Source: Nitrospirota bacterium (lineage in GTDB: Bacteria; Nitrospirota; UBA9217). From it: a DNA stretch of 7,678 nucleotides. The DNA lies in assembly GCA_027456925.1 (NCBI GenBank), contig DAIDTZ010000348.1, forward strand, positions 1-7,678. Reading direction: 5' to 3'. The translations under genes were made by a program, and so were the position numbers. Position 1 is the first letter of the stretch; every line of letters begins with the position of its first letter. The notes under the pieces are model-generated. The model did no database searches. It worked only from the letters and a program-made list of their open reading frames with translations, and was not told where the DNA came from. Positions 1-6,281 of this stretch are shown here, one piece after another.

Positions 1-228
1 ATGGGAGACAAAACCCAGCTTGCGACAGTAGCGCTTGCTGCCGAGTTCAATACCATCGTACCCGTATGGTTCGGCACTACAACGGGGATGATGATCGCTG
101 ATGCCGTGGGCATCCTCGCAGGTATTGTTCTGCACAAAAAAATCCCTGAAAAGCAGATCAAGTGGACTGCAGCGCTTATTTTCATAGGTTTTGGCCTGTG
201 GGGATTGTACAATTCGTTGATTTTGTAA
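1..228 (+). CDS. TMEM165/GDT1 family (UPF0016) cation transporter, C-terminal part
   Basis: This is the 3' end of an inner-membrane protein of the GDT1/TMEM165 family, whose members move Mn2+ or Ca2+ in exchange for protons or other cations. The visible 75 residues open with GDKTQLATVALAA, the signature helix of the family, whose acidic and Lys/Thr residues line the ion path. Two more hydrophobic stretches follow, at about residues 20-43 and 55-75. The ATG at base 1 is most likely an internal Met: the family motif normally reads (A)E-x-GDKTQ and is preceded by several hydrophobic residues. The segment VWFGTTTGMMIAD resembles the second repeat of two-repeat bacterial members, so roughly the first half of the protein lies upstream of the window. 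A one-repeat member of about 90 residues is the alternative. Family assignment is firm, but the transported ion cannot be told from sequence. Confidence 0.85.
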   Translation: MGDKTQLATVALAAEFNTIVPVWFGTTTGMMIADAVGILAGIVLHKKIPEKQIKWTAALIFIGFGLWGLYNSLIL

Positions 229-230
229 CA

Positions 231-247
231 CAGGAGCGACACTCCTG
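231..247 (+). other. Small hairpin after the GDT1-family gene
   Basis: CAGGAG (231-236) and CTCCTG (242-247) form a perfect 6-bp stem with a 5-base loop, starting two bases after the TAA stop. No T-tract follows, so it is not a canonical intrinsic terminator. It may still mark the 3' end of the upstream transcript, because a new promoter begins about 70 bases later. Confidence 0.3.
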
Positions 248-316
248 CTGTCATTCCGGACAAAAGAGACCCCTCCAACCGTCCATTCCATAATAAAATA
301 AGCATTTTGTTTTTTC

Positions 317-345
317 TTGACAAAAGAGGAAGCGGGAATTACTAT
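317..345 (+). promoter_or_regulatory. Sigma70-like promoter for the rhodanese-IclR pair
   Basis: A consensus -35 box TTGACA (317-322) is separated by exactly 17 bases from TACTAT (340-345), which matches four of six positions of the -10 consensus. Surrounding DNA is AT-rich. Transcription would start near 352, giving a leader of about 30 bases that contains the AAAGGAG ribosome site of the rhodanese gene. Confidence 0.65.
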
Positions 346-365
346 TAAACAACTGTTTTAAAATG

Positions 366-372
366 AAAGGAG
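366..372 (+). promoter_or_regulatory. Ribosome binding site deciding the rhodanese start
   Basis: AAAGGAG lies 11 bases before ATG 384. It falls inside the first codons of the longer frame opening at ATG 363, and no Shine-Dalgarno sequence precedes 363. The downstream ATG is therefore the better start. Confidence 0.6.
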
Positions 373-383
373 ATTGTTCCCCT

Positions 384-812
384 ATGGGTAGAGTAAGAAT
401 TATACTGTTTTTATTCGTATTTTTTTCGCTTATTGTAACTTCTGCCATGGCTCAATATCCGGTCATAAACGCTGAAGAGACAAGATCCTGGATGACGGGA
501 CCTAAGAAAGCAGTGCTGATCGACACGAGAACTCATGAGGAATACCAGCAGGCGCACCTTCCCGGGGCCATCAGCATTCCGGCTGAAAGAATAAAGGCGG
601 AGGCGGCAAAGCTTCCCAGGAACAAGACTACTCCGCTTATCTTTTACTGCCGCGGCCTGGGCTGTTCACTAAGCCGCACGGCAGCAGGTGGGGCTGTCGA
701 GATGGGGTATACCCACCTCATGATTTACCAGGCCGGCATGCCGGACTGGCTATTAAAGGGCTATCCCGTTCAAAAAGGGGACAAGCCCGGGAAGCTCAAG
801 CAGGTCAAATAA
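384..812 (+). CDS. Exported single-domain rhodanese-like protein
   Basis: The product is a 142-residue rhodanese-fold protein predicted to act outside the cytoplasm. Residues 1-23 form a signal peptide: Arg-containing start, hydrophobic core IILFLFVFFSLIV, then SAMA before Gln24 as a type I cleavage site. The rhodanese domain fills residues 27-130, with the substrate-side motif LIDTRTHEEY, then HLPGAISIP, and the catalytic loop in FYCRGLGCS. The nucleophilic Cys is residue 89, with a second Cys at 94 (C-x4-C). Rhodaneses carry sulfur as a cysteine persulfide; donor and acceptor here are unknown. The Cys pair could instead support thiol-disulfide or persulfide chemistry. Residues 131-142 are a short Lys-rich tail. 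The start at 384 is chosen over 363 because of the ribosome site. The gene lies directly behind its own promoter and 21 bases ahead of an IclR-family gene, so the two are probably co-transcribed. Confidence 0.85.
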   Translation: MGRVRIILFLFVFFSLIVTSAMAQYPVINAEETRSWMTGPKKAVLIDTRTHEEYQQAHLPGAISIPAERIKAEAAKLPRNKTTPLIFYCRGLGCSLSRTAAGGAVEMGYTHLMIYQAGMPDWLLKGYPVQKGDKPGKLKQVK

Positions 813-833
813 AACCCGCAGGGGATGCTTACC

Positions 834-1631
834 ATGAAAAGAGAAAAAGTCAATTATACGATCCAATCCGTGTCTCATGCCTTCGATATTCTCGAATCAT
901 TCACCAGGACCGAAGATGAATTGGGGGTGACAGAATTATCGAAGCGGCTGGGGTTGCATAAAAATAACGTGTTCAGGCTGCTGGCCACCCTGGAACACCG
1001 GGGTTATATCGAGCAGAACGGCGCAACGGAAAATTACCGCCTTGGCGCCAAGACGCTCCAGATCGGGTCGATCTTTATCGAGCAGCGTGAATGCCGCCGC
1101 CAGGCGCGGCCCATCCTTGAGGGGCTCATGGCCGCTTCCGGTGAAACGACGATTGTGGCTGTCCTGCGCGGGACCAAGGTGATTTACATGGACAGCGTGG
1201 AAACAGACAAGACGGTTCGTGCGGTGTCGCGGGTCGGCGCGCTGCTACCGGCGCACTGTACCGCCGTGGGCAAGGTCCAACTGGCCCAGCTGCCTTTCGC
1301 CGAAATCGAGCGGCTTTACCCCGAGCAGTCGCTGACAACGCTTACCGATTACAGCATCAAAACGCGCGGTGACCTTTTAGCCGAATTGAAGAAGATCGCA
1401 GCCAAAGGGTACGCCATCGAAAATGAGGAAGCAGAAACCGATGTACGGGGCGTCTCCGTCGCGGTGAAGGATTATTCAAAGAACGTTATCGCCGCGATCG
1501 GCATTACGGCGCCGGTCAGCCGCCTGACCGATGAGCGGCTCGAAAAGGGCGGCATCACGAACCTCCTTCAGGAAGCGGGACAGGCGCTTTCGATGAAACT
1601 GGGATTCGCGGGGGCCGTGGGGAAAAAGTAG
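834..1631 (+). CDS. IclR-family transcriptional regulator
   Basis: This is a 265-residue cytoplasmic DNA-binding regulator of typical IclR length. Residues 10-65 form the N-terminal winged helix-turn-helix, with GVTELSKRLGLHKNNVFRLL as its core and a wing ending in GYIEQ. A linker helix follows, then the GAF-like effector-binding domain (about 78-255). That domain holds the family signature LPAHCTAVGKV (138-148) and the C-terminal block GYAIENEEAETDVRGVSVAV. The regulated genes and the ligand cannot be deduced; IclR proteins often sense aromatic or small organic acids. The start at ATG 834 is preferred to the in-frame ATG 825 because GGGG at 821-824 sits 9 bases before 834 but directly abuts 825. 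Only 21 bases separate it from the rhodanese gene, with no promoter visible between them. It may control that operon, the divergently placed promoter region being absent here. The larE gene downstream has its own promoter. Confidence 0.9.
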   Translation: MKREKVNYTIQSVSHAFDILESFTRTEDELGVTELSKRLGLHKNNVFRLLATLEHRGYIEQNGATENYRLGAKTLQIGSIFIEQRECRRQARPILEGLMAASGETTIVAVLRGTKVIYMDSVETDKTVRAVSRVGALLPAHCTAVGKVQLAQLPFAEIERLYPEQSLTTLTDYSIKTRGDLLAELKKIAAKGYAIENEEAETDVRGVSVAVKDYSKNVIAAIGITAPVSRLTDERLEKGGITNLLQEAGQALSMKLGFAGAVGKK

Positions 1632-1673
1632 TCTTTCCCGTGGCGGTCTGCTTGTGCCCGAAGCCGAGAATGG

Positions 1674-1703
1674 TTGACACCCCTGTTTGTGCTATGTTAT
1701 TAT
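1674..1703 (+). promoter_or_regulatory. Sigma70-like promoter for larE, implying a leaderless mRNA
   Basis: TTGACA (1674-1679) and TATTAT (1698-1703, five of six consensus bases) are 18 bases apart. Transcription would start about 6-8 bases after the -10 box, at about 1709-1712, which coincides with ATG 1711. No Shine-Dalgarno sequence precedes that ATG. A second -10 reading, TATGTT at 1693-1698, would leave only a 13-base spacer and is less likely. Confidence 0.65.
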
Positions 1704-1710
1704 CCGCCAG

Positions 1711-2535
1711 ATGGTGATTGAACAAAAATGGGATCGTCTGAAAGCGCTGCTCCAGGAGATGAAGCTGGCAGTGCTTGCCTATTCCGGCGGTGTTGACAGC
1801 TCGCTCTTGCTTAAGGCCGCAGCGGAGGTCATGGGCGCCGACGTTATTGCGGTGACTGCCGTTTCCGGGACCTATCCCGCTGCCGAACTGTTATCCGCAA
1901 AGGAGTTCGCACGCTCGCTCGGCGTGACGCACAAGATTTTGCCTACGCGGGAACTTGCGTCGGAAGACTTTGTGCGCAACACGCCTGAACGGTGCTACCA
2001 TTGCAAGAAAGAACTTTTTGCGAAACTCAGAGAGATCGCTGAAACAGAAGGGATCTCCGCTGTCATCGATGGGTCGAACATCGACGACCTCAAGGACTAT
2101 CGTCCCGGCAGAAAAGCCGCCGAGGAATTCAGCGTGCGGAGCCCGCTGGTCGAAGCCGACCTCTCGAAAACGGACATCAGAGAACTTGCACGCCTGTTGA
2201 ATCTCCCCGTATGGGATAAGCCGTCCCTCGCCTGCCTCTCCTCCCGCATCCCCTATGGAACAAGGATCACCCCGGAAATACTCCAGACCGTGGAAGCAGC
2301 TGAAAACGAGCTGCGGGTCCATGGGTTCAGGCAGGTCCGCGTGCGGCACCACGGAGCGATTGCGCGGATCGAGGTGACGGGAGAGGATTTCACAAAGATT
2401 ACTTCGAGCGATATCAGGGAGAACATCATTGCCGCATTCAAGGGACTTGGTTATACCTATGTTTGCCTGGACCTCGAGGGGTACCGGACGGGCAGCATGA
2501 ATGAGGGGCTTCAGCGAATGCGGAATGGGGAATGA
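1711..2535 (+). CDS. larE: LarE, ATP-dependent sacrificial sulfur transferase
   Basis: The product is a 274-residue cytoplasmic enzyme of the PP-loop ATPase superfamily. LarE adenylates a carboxylate of pyridinium-3,5-biscarboxylic acid mononucleotide and inserts sulfur, building the nickel-pincer nucleotide cofactor of lactate racemase and related enzymes. The PP-loop SGGVDSS is at 25-31. Cys175 in ACLSSRIPYGT aligns with the sacrificial sulfur-donor cysteine (Cys176) of Lactobacillus plantarum LarE. Two further cysteines, 95 and 98 (RCYHCKK), make a CxxC. This three-cysteine set is the pattern linked to LarE forms that bind a [4Fe-4S] cluster and may work catalytically rather than by self-sacrifice. 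Length matches the family. ATG 1711 fits homologous starts; an upstream TTG at 1687 lies inside the promoter and is rejected. No larA, larB or larC is in the window. purD starts 27 bases downstream, so the larE promoter may also drive the purine genes. Confidence 0.88.
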   Translation: MVIEQKWDRLKALLQEMKLAVLAYSGGVDSSLLLKAAAEVMGADVIAVTAVSGTYPAAELLSAKEFARSLGVTHKILPTRELASEDFVRNTPERCYHCKKELFAKLREIAETEGISAVIDGSNIDDLKDYRPGRKAAEEFSVRSPLVEADLSKTDIRELARLLNLPVWDKPSLACLSSRIPYGTRITPEILQTVEAAENELRVHGFRQVRVRHHGAIARIEVTGEDFTKITSSDIRENIIAAFKGLGYTYVCLDLEGYRTGSMNEGLQRMRNGE

Positions 2536-2562
2536 AAAAAGGGACAGCGAAGGAGCAAAAGC

Positions 2563-3840
2563 ATGAAGGTCTTAGTTGTCGGAGGCGGCGGCAGGGAGCA
2601 CGCCCTGATCTGGAAAATAGCGCAGAGCCCGAAGGTCACGAAGATTTACGCAGCGCCCGGCAATGCCGGAATAGCGCAGCTCGCGGAATGCACTCCGCTT
2701 AAGTCCGATGACATTCCCGGTCTTCTGGCTTTTGCAAAATCCAAGGCAATCGACCTTACGCTGGTCGGTCCCGAGGGACCGCTTTCCCTGGGCATTGTGG
2801 ATGAGTTCACGAAAGCAGGGCTTCGCGTCTTCGGACCGAGCGGCAAAGCTGCCGAGATCGAGGCGAGCAAGCAGTTCTCCAAGGACCTTATGAAGAAGTA
2901 CCACATTCCCACCGCCGAGTACGGCGTGTTCACGGAGCGGGCAGCGGCAGAAGCCTATGTCCGGGAAAAGGGCGCGCCGATCGTGGTCAAGGCCGACGGC
3001 CTGGCAGCGGGCAAAGGCGTCGTGGTCGCCGAAACCGTGGAAGAGGCGGTAAAGGCCCTCGACCTGATCATGGGCAAGAAAGCCTTTGGCGCGGCAGGCG
3101 ACCGCGTGGTGATCGAGGAATGCCTCCGGGGCGAAGAGGCCTCGTTCATGGCTTTTTCCGACGGCAAGACGGTGGTGCCCATGGCCTCATCGCAGGACCA
3201 TAAGCGGGTGTTCGACGCCGACAAGGGGCCGAACACCGGCGGCATGGGCGCTTATTCGCCGGCCCCGATCGTCACGAAAAAGCTTGAACGCAAGGTCATG
3301 GAAACGATCATGGTCCCGACGGTGCGGGCCATGGAAAAAGAGGGGCGTCTGTTCAAGGGCGTTCTGTACGCAGGGCTCATGATCAACGACAACGAGGCCA
3401 GGGTGCTTGAATTCAACGCGCGCTTCGGCGACCCGGAGACGCAGCCGATCATGGCGCGTTTGGAGACCGACCTCATCGATATCATCGAAGCGATCCTCGC
3501 GGGTTCCCTGTCGAAGATCGACATCAAGTGGAAACCCGATTCCGCGGTCTGCGTGGTCATGGCTTCGGGCGGTTATCCCGGTAATTACGAAAAAGGCAAG
3601 GTCATCTGCGGTCTCGAGAATGCCGCCGGCGTCGGCAGCGTGTCGGTATTCCATGCCGGGACCGCGTTTAAGGACGGCAAGATCGTGACCGACGGCGGAA
3701 GGGTGCTCGGCGTGACCGGTCTCGGGCCGGTGGTTGCCGCGGCAATTGACAATGCCTACAAGGGTGTGCGGGAGATATCGTTCGAGGGGGCGCACTTTCG
3801 GAGAGACATCGGAGCAAGGGCGCTTGAGACGGGAAACTGA
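2563..3840 (+). CDS. purD: Phosphoribosylamine-glycine ligase (GAR synthetase)
   Basis: PurD catalyses the second step of de novo purine synthesis: 5-phosphoribosylamine + glycine + ATP give glycinamide ribonucleotide, ADP and phosphate. The 425-residue length is normal. The N-terminal domain opens with GGGGREHAL (7-15) and contains LVGPEGPLSLGIVDEF (67-82). The ATP-grasp core begins near ASKQFSKDLM (101-110). It includes the nucleotide-binding strand VVKADGLAAGKGV (141-153), the conserved NTGGMGAYSP (224-233) and the Mg-binding LEFNARFGDPETQ (282-294). The C-terminal domain (about 325-425) ends normally. An AAGGAG ribosome site at 2550-2555 lies 7 bases before the ATG. The gene is 27 bases behind larE and shares the strand with purE, separated from it by the NIF3-family gene. 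No defects are seen. Confidence 0.97.
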   Translation: MKVLVVGGGGREHALIWKIAQSPKVTKIYAAPGNAGIAQLAECTPLKSDDIPGLLAFAKSKAIDLTLVGPEGPLSLGIVDEFTKAGLRVFGPSGKAAEIEASKQFSKDLMKKYHIPTAEYGVFTERAAAEAYVREKGAPIVVKADGLAAGKGVVVAETVEEAVKALDLIMGKKAFGAAGDRVVIEECLRGEEASFMAFSDGKTVVPMASSQDHKRVFDADKGPNTGGMGAYSPAPIVTKKLERKVMETIMVPTVRAMEKEGRLFKGVLYAGLMINDNEARVLEFNARFGDPETQPIMARLETDLIDIIEAILAGSLSKIDIKWKPDSAVCVVMASGGYPGNYEKGKVICGLENAAGVGSVSVFHAGTAFKDGKIVTDGGRVLGVTGLGPVVAAAIDNAYKGVREISFEGAHFRRDIGARALETGN

Positions 3841-3919
3841 CGAAACCATTTTGCGCCCTGCACTCGCGCCGTTGCACTCGTAACCGCTGGGTGCAGCCGG
3901 GTGGTGGCGTGTTATTAAA

Positions 3920-3936
3920 GGGAGCCTTCGGCTCCC
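3920..3936 (+). other. Hairpin in the purD-NIF3 gap
   Basis: GGGAGCC (3920-3926), TTC, GGCTCCC (3930-3936) is a perfect 7-bp GC-rich inverted repeat. It lies between purD and the TTG-started gene, only four bases before that gene's GAGGGG ribosome site. No T-tract follows. It could attenuate read-through or hinder ribosome loading, but neither can be shown. The rest of the 112-base gap (3841-3952) holds no clear promoter or gene. Confidence 0.45.
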
Positions 3937-3940
3937 GCCA

Positions 3941-3946
3941 GAGGGG
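3941..3946 (+). promoter_or_regulatory. Ribosome binding site supporting a TTG start
   Basis: GAGGGG is 6 bases before TTG 3953, the only plausible in-frame start with a ribosome site. No in-frame ATG or GTG lies between the upstream stop at 3881-3883 and that TTG. Confidence 0.55.
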
Positions 3947-3952
3947 ACACCC

Positions 3953-4738
3953 TTGCGAACATCACAATGCCGAAGGACATGGCCGACGATACAGAATGTG
4001 GCCGGCTTCCTGAACGAGACGCTGCGGGTCAGGAAGATCAAGGATGCTTCCCTGAACGGCCTGCAGGTGCGTGCCCGCACGGGCAAGGACCTCCGAAAAG
4101 TCGGTTTCGCAGTCGATGCCTGCCTGTCGACCTTTGAAAAAGCGAAGAAGCTCGATGTCGACCTGCTCGTGGTGCATCATGGCATCAAGTGGAGGCCGCA
4201 GAAAGACCGCGATCTTGAGAACAGACGGATGCTGTATCTGAAAAAAAACAACCTGGCCCTCTATGCCGTTCATCTGCCGCTCGATCTGCACGAGGAATAC
4301 GGGAACAATATCCGGTTGGCGCGTTTGCTCGGCCTCAAGAATGCTCGAAAATTCGGCAGGTATCACGGCATAAAGATCGGTTATGCCGGAACCCTCGGCA
4401 GGACAACCAGTCTTGACGCTCTTGCCGGGACCCTGAACAAGAGCTTGCCTACGGCCTGCCGCGTGTATCGCTTCGGTCCTGAACGCATTCGCTACCTGGG
4501 GATCATTTCCGGGGGAGGCGGGAGCATGCTGAAGGATGCCGTTCTCGAGAAGCTCGATTGTTTCCTGGTCGGCGAGATCGACCTCGCGGTATATAACGCG
4601 GCAAAGGAATACGGGATAAACCTCATCGTTGCAGGCCACTATGCCACGGAGACGATCGGGGTCAAGACATTAATGCCGCTCGTCGGAGAGGTGTTCGGCA
4701 TTGAAACGGTTTTTATCGATGATGCAAAGAATTTATAA
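3953..4738 (+). CDS. NIF3/YbgI (DUF34) family dinuclear metal-centre protein
   Basis: The product is a 261-residue NIF3-like protein; family members form hexameric toroids with a two-metal site in each subunit. Motifs are DASLNGLQV (31-39), LLVVHHGIKW (71-80) giving His75 and His76, AVHLPLDLH (105-113) giving Asp111, SGGGGSMLKDAV (186-197) and VAGHYATETIG (226-236) giving His229 and Glu233. The last pair keeps the four-residue spacing of the E. coli YbgI ligands, so all metal ligands appear present. The cellular role of the family is unsettled; GTP cyclohydrolase I-like, hydrolase and metal-chaperone roles have been proposed. The compact form lacks the inserted domain of longer family members. 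The TTG start adds about ten residues (RTSQCRRTW) before the usual family N-terminus PTIQNVAGFLNE. An out-of-frame ATG at 3979 lies just where the family start would be expected. It is in line with purD and purE. Confidence 0.88.
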   Translation: MRTSQCRRTWPTIQNVAGFLNETLRVRKIKDASLNGLQVRARTGKDLRKVGFAVDACLSTFEKAKKLDVDLLVVHHGIKWRPQKDRDLENRRMLYLKKNNLALYAVHLPLDLHEEYGNNIRLARLLGLKNARKFGRYHGIKIGYAGTLGRTTSLDALAGTLNKSLPTACRVYRFGPERIRYLGIISGGGGSMLKDAVLEKLDCFLVGEIDLAVYNAAKEYGINLIVAGHYATETIGVKTLMPLVGEVFGIETVFIDDAKNL

Positions 4739-4779
4739 TGTAACTGGCTTACCATTTCCATCTTGAGAAGGGAGTTCCT

Positions 4780-5406
4780 ATGAGCAAACCAGTTGTCGGA
4801 ATATTGATGGGAAGCGACTCCGACCTGCCGATCATGCAGGAGGCGGCCGCGATGCTGCAGGAGTTCGGCATCGAATACGAGATGACCATTGCTTCGGCCC
4901 ATCGAACGCCGAAGAAGGTGCTCGAATACAGCACGACTGCTGAGCGGCGGGGGATCAAGGTGATCATTGCCGGAGCAGGATGGGCAGCGCACCTTGCCGG
5001 GGTCATTGCGTCGCAAACCACGCTGCCGGTCATCGGCGTGCCGATCGACTCTTCACCGCTTAAGGGGCTTGATGCGCTTTTGGCAACGGTCCAGATGCCG
5101 GGCGGCGTGCCGGTTGCGACCATGTCGCTCGGCAAAGCCGGAGCGAAGAACGCGGGGGTGTTCGCGGCGCAGATCATCGCCACAAGCGACGTGAAGATCG
5201 CCAATCGCCTTAAAGTCTACCGGGTGGAGATGGAACGGGATGTGGAAGAGAAGGCCAAGCGGCTCATGGTGATCACTGCGGCCCCGGAAATCAAGGAGAC
5301 GGCGGCTGTTGAGCCGGGGACGCCGGCCGCCAAAAAGAAATCGCGCCGCAGACGATGGAAGAAGAAACCGGGTGGTTCATCGCCGGCGCAGGGGCCCACG
5401 GCGTGA
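4780..5406 (+). CDS. purE: N5-carboxyaminoimidazole ribonucleotide mutase with a basic C-terminal tail
   Basis: PurE moves the carboxyl group of N5-CAIR to carbon 4 of the imidazole, giving CAIR in de novo purine synthesis; the family is octameric and cytoplasmic. The catalytic core is residues 1-160: MGSDSDLPIM (10-19), the active-site SAHRTP (39-44, His41), AGAGWAAHLAGV (64-75), VIGVPIDSSPLKGLDALL (84-101) and VQMPGGVPVATMSLGKAG (104-121). The usual second Gly of the GAGGAAHLPG loop is Trp68, and the usual Pro is Ala73. The protein is 208 residues, about 40 more than typical PurE. The extra tail is low-complexity and strongly basic around residues 185-196 (KKKSRRRRWKKK), ending in a Gly/Ser/Pro stretch. 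AAGGGAG at 4768-4774 lies 5 bases before the ATG. No purK is visible, so class I or II behaviour is not settled by context. The stop overlaps the next start as GTGA. Confidence 0.94.
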   Translation: MSKPVVGILMGSDSDLPIMQEAAAMLQEFGIEYEMTIASAHRTPKKVLEYSTTAERRGIKVIIAGAGWAAHLAGVIASQTTLPVIGVPIDSSPLKGLDALLATVQMPGGVPVATMSLGKAGAKNAGVFAAQIIATSDVKIANRLKVYRVEMERDVEEKAKRLMVITAAPEIKETAAVEPGTPAAKKKSRRRRWKKKPGGSSPAQGPTA

Positions 5407-6281
5407 AGACGGAACTCGAGTGCCTGCCCTGCTTCTTCGGCCAGGTCACGCGAACCCTGAACTATGCGGGCGTGAACGGAGACCGCGGACGCGGCATAGC
5501 GCGAAAAGCGGCGGCGATCATCGAAGAGGCGTCGCTTGACGAAGTGCCGGCGCGGACCACAACCCTCATCCATCGCCTGCTGCGAAGCGAAACGGGAATC
5601 GATCCCTATCAATCGGTGAAGCAAGCCTATAACCGGATTGCGCTTGACCGGCTGCCCGGGCTGAGAGCTCTGGCGGCCGGAACGCCTGATCGACTCGAAG
5701 GGGCTGTCCGGGTCGCCATTGCCGGAAACGTGATCGACTTCGGGATCTATGAGAGCATCGACCTTGACCGTTCCGTGGAAGAATCGTTCCAGTTGCCGCT
5801 GTCTGACGTTGATTACCGTGCCTTTGCACAAGCGGTTTCGCGCAGCCGCCGCATTCTCTACCTCTGCGATAACGCGGGCGAGATCGTGTTCGACCGCGTC
5901 CTGCTCGAAATCCTGCGCGACCTGGGCAAGGACGTGACCGCCGTGGTGAAGGGTTCTCCCGTGATCAATGATGCCACGCTCGATGATGCTCGCGACGCGG
6001 GACTGCAAGAGTGTTCGGCGGTGATCGACAACGGCAGCGACGGCATCGGGACGCTGTTGGAGGCGTGCTCGGGGCGTTTTCTCGAAGAATACCGCTCAGC
6101 GGACCTCATCATCAGCAAGGGCCAGGCAAATTTTGAAACGCTGGTACAGGAAAAGGACGAACGGATCTTTTTTCTTTTTAAAGTAAAATGCCCGGTGGTT
6201 GCCTCCTTTCTCGAGAGAACGAATGGAGCTATTGTGCTCATGGGCGGGAAATCGGCTATGGGGGAATCGGTGAACAGGTGA
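5403..6281 (+). CDS. DUF89 family metal-dependent phosphatase (ARMT1-like fold)
   Basis: The product is a 292-residue DUF89 protein. Characterised members are metal-dependent phosphatases acting on phosphorylated or damaged sugars and cofactors. Motifs in order are the N-terminal CLPC (Cys7, Cys10) seen in prokaryotic members, AGNVIDFG (107-114), YLCDNAGEIVFD (153-164) with probable metal ligands Asp156 and Asn157, KGSPVINDATLDDA (183-196) carrying further conserved Asp, NGSDGIGT (210-217) and SKGQANFE (238-245). All key blocks are present. GTG 5403 is the start: it overlaps the purE stop as GTGA, has AGGGG (5390-5394) 8 bases upstream, and gives MKTELECLPC, which fits family N-termini. An in-frame ATG at 5355 would add residues coded inside purE and unlike the family. 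The substrate is unknown. Coupling to purE suggests a phosphoribosyl intermediate or other phosphometabolite as a candidate, which is inference only. Confidence 0.87.
   Translation: MKTELECLPCFFGQVTRTLNYAGVNGDRGRGIARKAAAIIEEASLDEVPARTTTLIHRLLRSETGIDPYQSVKQAYNRIALDRLPGLRALAAGTPDRLEGAVRVAIAGNVIDFGIYESIDLDRSVEESFQLPLSDVDYRAFAQAVSRSRRILYLCDNAGEIVFDRVLLEILRDLGKDVTAVVKGSPVINDATLDDARDAGLQECSAVIDNGSDGIGTLLEACSGRFLEEYRSADLIISKGQANFETLVQEKDERIFFLFKVKCPVVASFLERTNGAIVLMGGKSAMGESVNR

Noticed and set aside
1620..1639. GGGAAA/TTTCCC inverted repeat at the end of the IclR gene as a terminator.
   Set aside because: The stem is short and AT-weak, overlaps the stop codon, and lacks a T-tract.
1687..1710. TTG 1687 as the larE start, giving eight extra residues.
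   Set aside because: It lies upstream of the -10 box, would not be transcribed from the visible promoter, and has no ribosome site.
3841..3919. A promoter for the NIF3-family gene.
   Set aside because: TATTAA at 3913-3918 has no acceptable -35 box 16-18 bases upstream, and the repeated GCACTCG there has no clear meaning.
3187..4086. A 299-codon open frame on the minus strand across purD and the start of the NIF3-family gene.
   Set aside because: It is antisense to a fully motif-bearing purD, has low-complexity Arg/His-rich content typical of shadow frames in GC-rich DNA, and shows no recognisable domain.
4780..5406. Reading the PurE-like gene as larB, because LarB shares the PurE fold and larE is nearby.
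   Set aside because: GSDSD and SAHRTP are true PurE signatures, it sits with purD, and the N-terminal domain of LarB is missing.
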